Shown here piece after piece: positions 1-6,791 of a stretch of 34,161 nucleotides of DNA. The stretch lies in the NCBI GenBank assembly GCA_016206175.1, contig JACQSB010000023.1, forward strand, positions 1-34,161, in the 5' to 3' direction. Origin of the DNA: Candidatus Uhrbacteria bacterium (GTDB taxonomy: Bacteria > Patescibacteriota > Patescibacteriia > JACQRZ01). The position numbers were made by a program, and so were the translations under genes. Position 1 is the first letter of the stretch; each line of letters begins with the position of its first letter. Under the pieces are notes generated by a model. It searched no databases. It was given only the letters and a program-made list of their open reading frames with translations, and had not been told where the DNA came from.

Positions 1-2
1 AT

Positions 3-776
3 ATCACCGGCATCTACCAATGGATGGTCGGTGTTGTTGCGATCCTCGCCGTAGTCGCTTTAATGGTCGGCGGCGTGATATGGATGCTTGCCGGCGGCAG
101 TAAGGGTAGAGTTGATTCTGCCAAAAAGACCATCACCAACGCTCTCGTGGGGCTCCTCCTTGCGCTCGGATCCTATCTTTTCTTATGGACCATCAGCCCG
201 CAACTGGTACAATTTCGGCCGATCATTTTGCCGATGGTTAAAGAAATAACACTCGCGATCGTCGGTAGAAACGTCACGCCCGGACAAGAAGGGAAAGTGG
301 AAGAATTCAATTCTATGGCATGTCCAGCAGCGTCAGAAACGGAATTCGACGCCTATTTCACTGCTTACTACACTCCCCCATACGGATCAAAAGGCAACTA
401 TGAAGATTTCTGGTGCAATATCGCCATGCAATGCTATTGTCCCAATAACAACAAACGAGATAAATCGCGTATTTGCCAAACAGCGAGTGGGTACCAGTGG
501 CATCCGTGCGTTGAATTTCCTCAAGGAACGCCGTATTGTACCAGCACCTCAAGCGGCAGACCACCGCAAGCAAATTATTCTCTTGCCGCTGACCAGACGT
601 GTTTCAAAAAGGGGTGTAAGCTTGAGGTAGATGGAAATACGTATGAAGTGCAAGATAAAGGTGATTTGATTAAAGGCCGTCATTTTGATCTTTATGCGGG
701 TGATAGCTTGCAAAATGCCGACTTTAGCGGTGTTAAACGAGTGAAAATCCTCAATCCAAATGAATGTCTTAGATAA
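3..776 (+). CDS. Pilin-like membrane anchor fused to a 3D-type cell-wall domain (5' partial)
   Basis: The reading frame is open to the left edge, so the true start lies outside the window. Numbering from the first ATG (position 24), hydrophobic segments at residues 1-24 and 39-57 enclose a GGSKGRVDSAKK loop, the layout of CPR VirB2/TrbC-like (T4SS_pilin) proteins. The rest, about residues 100-250, should lie outside the membrane and has ten cysteines. Residues 110-243 resemble the 3D domain of YocH/MltA-type peptidoglycan transglycosylases: FTAYYTP near the front, TASG, then three spaced aspartates D190 (AAD), D211 (QDKGDLIKG) and D222 (HFDLY). Family knowledge says these acidic residues define the fold and active site. 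I infer a membrane-anchored wall-cutting enzyme serving the secretion apparatus encoded further right, like VirB1. It could instead be a disulfide-rich structural subunit. radA follows 12 bp later on the same strand. Confidence 0.75.
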   Translation: MTGIYQWMVGVVAILAVVALMVGGVIWMLAGGSKGRVDSAKKTITNALVGLLLALGSYLFLWTISPQLVQFRPIILPMVKEITLAIVGRNVTPGQEGKVEEFNSMACPAASETEFDAYFTAYYTPPYGSKGNYEDFWCNIAMQCYCPNNNKRDKSRICQTASGYQWHPCVEFPQGTPYCTSTSSGRPPQANYSLAADQTCFKKGCKLEVDGNTYEVQDKGDLIKGRHFDLYAGDSLQNADFSGVKRVKILNPNECLR

Positions 777-788
777 TTTGCATCTGTT

Positions 789-2120
789 ATGAATGCAGTG
801 ATCTACATCTGCTCCTCGTGCGACGCGCAAAGTTCCAAATGGGCGGGACGCTGCCTCGAATGCGGGGCATGGGGCACTCTTGCCGAACAGACATCGGACG
901 GAAAGAAAAAATCGGATGCTAAAAGAATACCGGCGTCTCAAACTGTCCCGTTCGCGGAAATTGACCATGTAAAAACGCCTCGGATCAAAACCGGGATGGA
1001 TGAGGTTGACCAAGTATTGGGCGGAGGAATTGTACCCGGCAGTTTTATCCTGCTTGGCGGTGAGCCGGGGATAGGAAAATCAACGATCCTTGCAGAGATA
1101 GCGCTGAAACTTGAAAACGTCCTGTACTGCTCGGGAGAAGAATCCGGCGAGCAAATCAAGCTCAGGCTCGATCGTATTATCGGCGCAAAAGGAAGAATAC
1201 CGCCAACACTCCGCTATGTGGGTGAGACGGTCTGCGAAAAAGTCTGCGCAACGATACAAGAAAAAAAACCTGCGCTTGCCATCGTAGATTCAATCCAAAC
1301 CATCGCCTCCAATGATGTGGATTCCGAGGCGGGAAGCATCGGACAAGTACGCGCTTGTACGGTCAAACTCCTCCAGACCGCAAAAGAGTGCACCGTGCCT
1401 ATCATCATCACCGGCCATGTGACGAAAGAAGGCGCGGTCGCAGGCCCCAAGACGCTCGAACATCTCGTTGATACCGTGCTCTATTTGGAGGGCGACAGCA
1501 ATCATTATTTCCGTTTGCTCAAAACCGCAAAAAACCGCTTCGGTTCCACGAATGAAGTCGGTGTATTTGAAATGACGGAATCCGGACTCAAAGAAGTAAA
1601 CAATCCATCCGCGGCATTCATCACGGATACCATGGATAACGTGCCGGGCACCTGCACAACCGTAGTTATGGAGGGAACGCGCGCGTTTCTGGTCAACGTG
1701 CAAGCACTTGCAAGCAAGACATACTTTGGCTATCCGCAGCGCCGCGCTGTAGGATTTGACGCAAACCGTTTGCAGCTCCTCATCGCGGTGTTATCAAAAC
1801 GCCTCGGCCTCAATCTCGGTGACCAGGATATTCATATCAATGTCGTCGGCGGGCTCAAAATCAGCGAACCGGCAGCGGATGCCGCCGTAACGAGTTGTAT
1901 TATTTCCGCATATAAGGGGAAGCTGTGCGACCCAAAGACGATATTTCTTGGCGAAGTCGGCCTCAGTGGCGAAGTTCGCACTCCGCCCGGCATGGACAAA
2001 CGCCTGCGCGAAGCCGAAAAGCTTGGATTTACAACAGCCTATATTCCAAAACAAACAAAAAAAATCTTGTCATCACTGAAACTCATTGAGATGAAATCCC
2101 TTCGCGATCTGGAAATTTAA
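789..2120 (+). CDS. radA: DNA repair protein RadA (Sms)
   Basis: RadA is a RecA-related, DnaB-like helicase that promotes branch migration in recombination and, in some bacteria, extends the D-loop during natural transformation. The 443 residues match the usual length. A four-cysteine zinc finger (C8, C11, C22, C25) opens the protein. Walker A GGEPGIGKST lies at about residues 91-100, the RadA signature KNRFG at 248-252, and a Lon-like C-terminal domain follows. The start is the ATG just before the zinc finger; no clear Shine-Dalgarno precedes it, so coupling to the pilin/3D gene that ends 12 bp upstream is likely. It converges on recG with only 10 bp between the stop codons and no visible terminator. 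Identification is secure. Confidence 0.96.
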   Translation: MNAVIYICSSCDAQSSKWAGRCLECGAWGTLAEQTSDGKKKSDAKRIPASQTVPFAEIDHVKTPRIKTGMDEVDQVLGGGIVPGSFILLGGEPGIGKSTILAEIALKLENVLYCSGEESGEQIKLRLDRIIGAKGRIPPTLRYVGETVCEKVCATIQEKKPALAIVDSIQTIASNDVDSEAGSIGQVRACTVKLLQTAKECTVPIIITGHVTKEGAVAGPKTLEHLVDTVLYLEGDSNHYFRLLKTAKNRFGSTNEVGVFEMTESGLKEVNNPSAAFITDTMDNVPGTCTTVVMEGTRAFLVNVQALASKTYFGYPQRRAVGFDANRLQLLIAVLSKRLGLNLGDQDIHINVVGGLKISEPAADAAVTSCIISAYKGKLCDPKTIFLGEVGLSGEVRTPPGMDKRLREAEKLGFTTAYIPKQTKKILSSLKLIEMKSLRDLEI

Positions 2121-2130
2121 TTACTTTGAA

Positions 2131-4215
2131 TTACTCAAAATGCGCCTGGCGCTGAAAGGCATCGACACGATTTTTTAACTCCGGATATTCATCAAGCCTA
2201 ACTACATACTGCTCCGCGAAGGAGCGTGTTTTTTTTATAAGCTCAACATCTGCTAGTGAAGCAAGAGTTACGAGTGGCATGCCGGATTGCCGTTCTCCGA
2301 ATACATCCCCTTCTCCACGTAATTCTAAATCTTTTTCTGCCAGCGCAAATCCGTCGTTTGAAGATACTATTGCTTTGAGCCGCTGCTTGTTTTCGTGCGT
2401 CGCTTCCGTAGGAAGCAAAAAACAATAGGACTGATAGGCACAACGTCCAACCCGTCCCCGAAATTGATGGAGCTGGGCTAAGCCGAAACGTTCCGCGCCT
2501 TCGATGAGCATCACGGTCGCGCGCGGTATGTCAACCCCCACTTCAACTACGGATGTCGTCACTAACACATCGATATCGCCGGCTGCCATCGCGCTCATGA
2601 CATGCTCCTTTTCTTTTTGTTTCATCTTGCCGTGCAATACGCCGAGACGCACAGAAGCAAGATCACTTTCCTGTAAGCGCTTTGACTCTTCACCCACGGA
2701 GCGCACACCAAGAGTATCAGACGGATCAATAAGAGGACATACAATAAACACCTGTCGTCCGTGCGCGATCTCCTTTTTTATAAAATCATATACCCACTGC
2801 CGATAGTGCTGCGGCACGATCTTTGTGATGATCTTTTTTCTGCCCCGCGGCGCACCGTGTATCAGAGAAATGTCTAAATCTCCATACACAGTCAAAGCAA
2901 GGGAACGCGGGATGGGCGTTGCGGTCATGGACAGTAAGTGCGGCATAACAGCATTATCATTTTTCTCGCAGAGAGCTTTGCGTTGCGCGACGCCAAACCG
3001 ATGCTGTTCATCAATAATGGCAAGTGCGAGTTTTTTGAATATAATGTTAGGTTGGATCAACGCATGAGTACCGACGACAAGATCAATATCTCCATTTTGT
3101 ATCTCTTGTAAAAGAGATTTCTTTTCTTTTTTCGTTCCCTGATTCCTGATCCCAGATTCCTTATTCCATTTCTTATAAGCCGATGATGTAAGCAGCGCGA
3201 TCCGAACACCGATATTTTCATAGAACGTACAAAACGTTTCAAAATGCTGCACTGCCAATATCTCCGTCGGAGCCATCAAAACGCATTGATACCCTGACCG
3301 CACGGCGTTGAGAACTGCAAGCGCTCCAACAACAGTCTTTCCCGATCCGACATCGCCTTCCAGGAGCCGATTCATAGGAAAGTTTTTTTTGAAATCCTGT
3401 ATGATTTCCCACGCAGCCTCTTTTTGGCTTTTCGTCAGGGCATAGGGAAGCGAGGAGATAAATTCACTTGTCTCTTTTTTATGGAATGAAATAGCATAGG
3501 CCGGCAGCCGAGCAACAGCCTTTCGCGAAACAAGGTTGCATAATTGCAGAATGAATAATTCCTCAAATGAAAAACGTCGTTTTGCTTTTTGCGCCTCTTC
3601 GATCGTTGCCGGGAAATGGATTGCTTCAAGCGCCTGGGGCAATGCAAGAAGTTTTTCCTGATCAAGGATTTGGGAGGGCAAATACTCGGAGAGCAAGAAA
3701 CGAAAATCGTGCAGAGCTTTTTTTATAAGAGATCGTAATTGCTTCTGATGAAGCTGATGCGTGAGAGAATAGAGAGGGACAAGACGACCTGTATGAAGCG
3801 GCTCCGTGCCGGAAATAATCTTTTCATACATTGGACTTACGAGTGTAAGATCATAAAAATTATCACTCGTACGGCCCGACAAACTTAGGGTATCACCAAC
3901 TTTGATATTCTTCACGATATACGGCTGATTAAACCAAATTACTTTTATACTGCCGCTCTCATCATCGACAAATGCTTCGGTTACAATTTTATGCGTCCGC
4001 CACGAGCGTCTGTTTTGTAAATGGGTAACAGTGCCGCGAATCGTTGCTGTCATGCGAGCTTTCAGATCCTTGATGGCATACAATTTTGTAAAATCATCAA
4101 AACGATACGGCAAATAAAAAATAAGATCACGAACAGTCGTAATCCCCAACTTCTGCAATTCCTTTTCCGTGGCTTTGCCTATGCCGCTTATGTTGGATAC
4201 CGGCGCGTCGAGCAT
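2131..4215 (-). CDS. recG: ATP-dependent DNA helicase RecG
   Basis: RecG remodels stalled forks and branched recombination intermediates in the cytoplasm. The 694 residues match the family (about 690). An N-terminal helix-hairpin-like stretch (SGIGKATEKELQKLGI) is followed by the OB-fold wedge domain, Walker A GDVGSGKT at about residue 290, a DEQH box at about 403, TATPIPRSLA, and the C-terminal QFRGRVGR motif. I chose ATG 4215 (MLDAPVSNISGIG): a longer frame reaches 4362, but it would translate the tRNA-Arg gene. AGGAAAGG lies about 11 nt before the chosen start. Between the helicase motifs, about a dozen extra residues (ESGIRNQG region) come from a dispersed DNA repeat. The tRNA-Arg gene lies directly upstream on the same strand, so co-transcription is likely. 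Confidence 0.96.
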   Translation of the reverse strand: MLDAPVSNISGIGKATEKELQKLGITTVRDLIFYLPYRFDDFTKLYAIKDLKARMTATIRGTVTHLQNRRSWRTHKIVTEAFVDDESGSIKVIWFNQPYIVKNIKVGDTLSLSGRTSDNFYDLTLVSPMYEKIISGTEPLHTGRLVPLYSLTHQLHQKQLRSLIKKALHDFRFLLSEYLPSQILDQEKLLALPQALEAIHFPATIEEAQKAKRRFSFEELFILQLCNLVSRKAVARLPAYAISFHKKETSEFISSLPYALTKSQKEAAWEIIQDFKKNFPMNRLLEGDVGSGKTVVGALAVLNAVRSGYQCVLMAPTEILAVQHFETFCTFYENIGVRIALLTSSAYKKWNKESGIRNQGTKKEKKSLLQEIQNGDIDLVVGTHALIQPNIIFKKLALAIIDEQHRFGVAQRKALCEKNDNAVMPHLLSMTATPIPRSLALTVYGDLDISLIHGAPRGRKKIITKIVPQHYRQWVYDFIKKEIAHGRQVFIVCPLIDPSDTLGVRSVGEESKRLQESDLASVRLGVLHGKMKQKEKEHVMSAMAAGDIDVLVTTSVVEVGVDIPRATVMLIEGAERFGLAQLHQFRGRVGRCAYQSYCFLLPTEATHENKQRLKAIVSSNDGFALAEKDLELRGEGDVFGERQSGMPLVTLASLADVELIKKTRSFAEQYVVRLDEYPELKNRVDAFQRQAHFE
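3136..3167. repeat. Dispersed GATTCCTGATTCC-type repeat inside recG
   Basis: The plus strand carries CCCTGATTCCTGAT followed by related GATTCC units. On the coding strand this gives the peptide ESGIRNQ at a loop between helicase motifs where the family normally has none. The same DNA and peptide units recur at 13194-13221 in the 726-residue gene. Confidence 0.6.
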
Positions 4216-4233
4216 AAATTCGTCGCCTTTCCT

Positions 4234-4305
4234 TGCACCCGCGGGGAATCGAACCTCGATTACGGGATCCGCAATCCCGCGTCCTATCCGTTGAACGACG
4301 GGTGC
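4234..4305 (-). tRNA. tRNA-Arg (anticodon GCG)
   Basis: The minus strand folds as a cloverleaf. The acceptor is GCACCCG/CGGGTGC (7 bp), the D-arm GTTC/GGAC, and the anticodon stem CGGGA/TCCCG with loop TTGCGGA, so the anticodon is GCG (reads CGC and CGU). The T-arm has TTCGATT in the loop and one A-C mismatch in its stem. The variable loop is 4 nt, position 9 is C rather than the usual purine, and the discriminator is A. No CCA is encoded. Most bacteria use tRNA-Arg(ACG) for this box, so GCG is less usual. The 3' end is 18 bp from the recG start. Confidence 0.85.
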
Positions 4306-4328
4306 AAAGAAAGAAGATGGAAAATATC

Positions 4329-4820
4329 CTACAGTTTCAGGAGTCTCGCGAGCGAATCCCAAAACGGCTCATATTTATGGTCGAGGTCCTCCTCGAGCCA
4401 CATCTGTAAAAATCTTCGAAGAGTTTGCGGGTCTTGATCGCCGAGAGGCACTGGCAGAGTGGAACGAAATCCCGCCTTTTCCTGGACGTATAAAACATCA
4501 TGCCCATCATCATTCTCAATTATTGAAAAAGTGTCAAGGGCGTGAAAGGGGTAATACTTATTACCCAGCTGTACTCCTTTTGCGTCAATCATGCACTGCA
4601 CTTCTTGCGGATTGTGAATGTTATGCGTAAAAATGATAATCGTGGTGATAATCGTCAGAAGGCCAAACAAATAATTTTCCGTAGTATAGCTGTAGACAAG
4701 CAGTCCGGCGACTATGATACCTGCGGCCGCATACCATAGAATGCCACGCTCATATTTTTCATATTCATGGAATACCCATGAAAATGTTCTGTCCCTAAAT
4801 TTTTGTGTCTGCTCTTCCAT
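4329..4820 (-). CDS. Small membrane protein of unknown function, two helices
   Basis: I do not recognise a named family. The 163 residues have a charged N-terminal segment (residues 1-25, rich in aromatic and acidic residues), two hydrophobic helices at about 27-45 and 49-65, and a soluble C-terminal domain of about 95 residues. That domain contains an alternating beta-like stretch (CMIDAKGVQLGNKYYPFHALDTFSI is its core) and ends in amphipathic helices. With both termini on one side it is probably a cytoplasmic-membrane protein whose C-terminal domain faces the cytoplasm. It lies upstream of tRNA-Arg and recG on the same strand, with a possible promoter at 4884-4912. No Shine-Dalgarno is visible before ATG 4820. 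The CDS is well supported; the function is unknown. Confidence 0.8.
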   Translation of the reverse strand: MEEQTQKFRDRTFSWVFHEYEKYERGILWYAAAGIIVAGLLVYSYTTENYLFGLLTIITTIIIFTHNIHNPQEVQCMIDAKGVQLGNKYYPFHALDTFSIIENDDGHDVLYVQEKAGFRSTLPVPLGDQDPQTLRRFLQMWLEEDLDHKYEPFWDSLARLLKL

Positions 4821-4883
4821 ATATCATTTATACGCGTTGAGGAAACGGCTCCATGCGATTGCGTTTACTGACTTACCACAATC

Positions 4884-4912
4884 AGTATAGCACAGATCAA
4901 ATCAATGCAAAA
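4884..4912 (-). promoter_or_regulatory. Possible sigma-70-type promoter for the 4329-4820 gene
   Basis: On the minus strand TATACT (4884-4889) lies 17 bp from TTTTGC (4907-4912). The -10 is good and the -35 weak. It would give a leader of roughly 55 nt to ATG 4820 and could also serve tRNA-Arg and recG. Confidence 0.35.
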
Positions 4913-4975
4913 GGGGTTGCATAGGAAGGAAAAATGGGATATGGTGTGAGGAAATGAACGAGGTGTAAGCCGAGT

Positions 4976-4992
4976 AATGGAGAGGTGGCTGA
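4976..4992 (+). repeat. 17-bp copy of the tRNA-Ser 5' end
   Basis: AATGGAGAGGTGGCTGA here is identical to 5299-5315, which spans the first 14 nt of the intact tRNA-Ser gene plus 3 nt before it. The two copies are direct repeats 323 bp apart and flank the broken GIY-YIG gene. The rest of the tRNA is absent from this copy. Confidence 0.8.
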
Positions 4993-4993
4993 T

Positions 4994-5021
4994 CCCGCGT
5001 AGCGGGACCCCGCTACGCGGG
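4994..5021. repeat. Perfect 13-bp inverted repeat (REP-like hairpin)
   Basis: Arms 4994-5006 and 5009-5021 are exact reverse complements with a 2-nt spacer. The first arm plus spacer (CCCGCGTAGCGGGAC) differs at one base in 15 from 13509-13523 inside the 726-residue gene, so this is one member of a dispersed family. It has no T-run and is not a convincing terminator. Confidence 0.75.
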
Positions 5022-5045
5022 GGTGGCTTTTCAAGTAGAGACCGT

Positions 5046-5296
5046 ATGTATTATAGTTACATCTTGCAGAGCTGCAAAACAAAGCGATATTATATTGGGC
5101 ATACAAACAATACGGAACTGCGACTCAGGAGGCACAACGACGGCAGAGTTTCTTCAACAAAAACGGATGTCCTTGGCAGATGGTCTATAGTGAATCATGG
5201 GAAACAAAAAAAGATGCGATAGCGAGAGAAATGGAAATCAAGAGATATAAAGGAGGGATTCTGTTTAAAAAGTTATTAGGTCTTTGGAAAGCTTAG
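5046..5296 (+). pseudogene. GIY-YIG nuclease domain protein, frameshifted
   Basis: From ATG 5046 the frame gives MYYSYILQ...RYYIGHTNN...RLRRHNDGRVSSTK, the front half of a small UvrC/YhbQ-type GIY-YIG protein. It then runs out of frame to a stop at 5220-5222. The rest of the family (CPWQMVYSESWETKKDAIAREMEIKRYKGG) continues in the next frame to TAG 5294-5296. One extra A in the A5 run at 5159-5163 would restore a protein of about 83 residues, the normal length. Both Tyr motifs, the Arg and the Glu expected for catalysis are present, so the lesion is recent, a sequencing error, or a programmed shift. An ATG at 4977 in the same frame only translates the tRNA fragment and hairpin. The gene lies between two copies of the tRNA-Ser 5' end. 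Confidence 0.75.
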
Positions 5297-5301
5297 ACAA
5301 T

Positions 5302-5392
5302 GGAGAGGTGGCTGAGTGGTCGAAAGCGGCACACTGCTAATGTGTTATGCGGCTTCAAAACCGCATCGGGGGTTCGAATCCCCCCCTCTCCG
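5302..5392 (+). tRNA. tRNA-Ser (anticodon GCT)
   Basis: The acceptor is GGAGAGG/CCTCTCC with discriminator G. The anticodon stem GCACA/TGTGT encloses loop CTGCTAA (anticodon GCT, codons AGC/AGU). A long variable arm (ATGCGG/CCGCAT) and a T-arm GGGGG-TTCGAAT-CCCCC complete a class II tRNA. No CCA is encoded. It sits 23 bp before the riboflavin kinase gene. Confidence 0.95.
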
Positions 5393-5415
5393 AATGTGAT
5401 CTGTACCCCAAATTC

Positions 5416-5814
5416 ATGACTGATTATCTTCCTTTTACGATACACGGAACTATCGTGCGCGGATCGCGGCAGGCTACTCGCCTTGGCTTCCCGACTGCAA
5501 ATCTTGATTCACTGCCGGACGCTCCTCTGTCGCACGGAGTCTATACAGGAACTGCCACATGCCAACCTTTCTTTATAGAAACACCTTGCATAGTCTTTTA
5601 TGGAAAACCATACACCCTTGATACAAACACCGACATACGCTTTGAAGCTCACATCATCAACGTGTCATTGCCCGATTTGTACGGCAAGACAATGACAGTG
5701 ACGTTAGCAAACTATATCCGCCCAAACCAGCAATTTATCAATGTTGATGAATTGCAAAAGGCGATAAAAAAAGATATTACATGTTCACTGGCATCATACA
5801 AAGCGTTGGCGTAA
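5416..5814 (+). CDS. Riboflavin kinase, stand-alone domain
   Basis: This enzyme converts riboflavin and ATP (or another nucleotide) to FMN. The 132 residues match the C-terminal kinase domain of bifunctional RibF. The opening FTIHGTIVRGSRQATRLGFPTANL has the family G-x-P-T-A-N signature, followed by a GVYTGTA strand and YIRPNQQF near the end, equivalent to the family's F-x-R-x-E/D region. The FAD-synthetase half is missing, so FAD would need another enzyme. I chose ATG 5416; a longer frame from 5347 would translate the tRNA-Ser gene. No Shine-Dalgarno is visible. Its last 34 bp overlap the riboflavin synthase start, which points to coupled translation. Confidence 0.88.
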   Translation: MTDYLPFTIHGTIVRGSRQATRLGFPTANLDSLPDAPLSHGVYTGTATCQPFFIETPCIVFYGKPYTLDTNTDIRFEAHIINVSLPDLYGKTMTVTLANYIRPNQQFINVDELQKAIKKDITCSLASYKALA

Positions 5815-6386
5815 TTACTGCGCTTGAGAAAAAAAATAGCGCGGTTACGTGTACTATCAATCCTCTGTTGCGTCGAAAATGGAAAAAAGGCGAGAGTGTT
5901 TCAATAAACGGCATCTGTTCAACAATCATATCAGTGACAGGACATTCTTTCCTAGTTGCCTATATGCCGCACACGGTGCATCTCACGACAGTGAAACGAT
6001 GGAAGAAAGGCACGCGCGTCAATATCGAGCCCTCGCTTAAAGCAGGGGATGAGATATCAGGACATTTCGTCACAGGGCATATCGATGGTGTAGCGCGCAT
6101 TGTCGCGATGAAGTATGAGAAAGAACAAACAACGCTTTCTATACAAGTACCCCGGAAATTGCTACGCTATAGTATCCCTCGCGGATCGATTACAATCAAT
6201 GGTGTGAGTCTGACAATTGCTTCGGTGAAGAACGCCAAAGTGACGGTCAAAATTACACCATATACCTTATCGCATACCACCTTACAGTATACAGAGCGAG
6301 GAGCATCTCTCAACCTTGAGATCGATATGCTCGCCCGTTACCTCTTATGGAAAAACTCACCGTCAAAAAAAAGAAAACGCGCATAG
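5781..6386 (+). CDS. ribE: Riboflavin synthase, alpha chain
   Basis: This enzyme dismutates two 6,7-dimethyl-8-ribityllumazine molecules to riboflavin plus the pyrimidinedione. The 201 residues fit the family. The start MFTGIIQSVG is the hallmark N-terminus, and two similar lumazine-binding barrels follow. The first half has SVSINGICSTI and the second SITINGVSLTI, with GHFVTGHIDG at the domain junction. The start lies inside the riboflavin kinase gene and the end overlaps the next gene by 40 bp, so the three genes form one translationally coupled unit. The usual symbol is ribE (ribC in some species). Confidence 0.95.
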   Translation: MFTGIIQSVGVITALEKKNSAVTCTINPLLRRKWKKGESVSINGICSTIISVTGHSFLVAYMPHTVHLTTVKRWKKGTRVNIEPSLKAGDEISGHFVTGHIDGVARIVAMKYEKEQTTLSIQVPRKLLRYSIPRGSITINGVSLTIASVKNAKVTVKITPYTLSHTTLQYTERGASLNLEIDMLARYLLWKNSPSKKRKRA

Positions 6387-6784
6387 CGCTTGTTGTTGCT
6401 ACTTTTCATACTTCTGTCATTGAAGTAATGGCAGCAGAGGCAAAAAAAACGATTGATGAGATGAACGGCCGCCTCGCATCATATACGGAAGTCCCGGGCG
6501 CGTATGAAATCCCGCTGGCAGTACAGCACGCTCTTCGCAATCCTCTCATCGATGCGGTAGTTGCTCTTGGCTCCATCGAGAAAGGAGAGACGCTGCATGG
6601 AGAAGTGATGGGGTACGTGGTGCATACCGCGCTCATGCGCTTGCAATTAGATTACGATAAACCGGTTGGGTTTGGCATCATTGGACCTGGAGCAACCACT
6701 GCACAAGCATGCAAGCGAGCTGCAGATACCGCACGCCGTGCCGTAGAGGCAGTATGCCATATGAATGCAGAGGGGATGACATGA
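6347..6784 (+). CDS. ribH: 6,7-dimethyl-8-ribityllumazine synthase, archaeal-like
   Basis: RibH condenses 5-amino-6-ribitylaminouracil with 3,4-dihydroxy-2-butanone 4-phosphate. Motifs are VVATFHTSV, VPGAYEIPLAV and GETLHGE with the catalytic-type histidine. The C-terminal part reads YDKPVGFGIIGPGATTAQACKRA...RRAVEAV. As I recall the family, bacterial enzymes carry GVLTTDTIEQA here while archaeal ones carry GISGPGMTxxxAxER, so this copy looks archaeal-like. The 145 residues are normal in length. The gene overlaps ribE by 40 bp and stops 7 bp before the Mur ligase. No GTP cyclohydrolase II, RibB or RibD is in the window. Confidence 0.9.
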   Translation: MEKLTVKKKKTRIALVVATFHTSVIEVMAAEAKKTIDEMNGRLASYTEVPGAYEIPLAVQHALRNPLIDAVVALGSIEKGETLHGEVMGYVVHTALMRLQLDYDKPVGFGIIGPGATTAQACKRAADTARRAVEAVCHMNAEGMT

Positions 6785-6791
6785 CATTTTT

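Noticed and set aside
549-1013. Open frame of 154 codons on the minus strand opposite the pilin/3D gene and radA
   Set aside because: It spans two well-supported plus-strand genes and shows no family motifs.
4216-4362. Longer recG reading frame starting at 4362
   Set aside because: It translates straight through the tRNA-Arg gene; the internal ATG 4215 gives the normal family start and length.
4994-5021. Perfect hairpin considered as a transcription terminator
   Set aside because: No T-run follows on either strand, and the sequence family recurs inside a coding region, so a repeat is the better reading.
5347-5415. Longer riboflavin kinase frame starting at 5347
   Set aside because: The extra residues are a translation of the tRNA-Ser gene.
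5393-5415. FMN riboswitch upstream of the riboflavin genes
   Set aside because: Only 23 bp separate the tRNA from the gene, with none of the conserved RFN helices.
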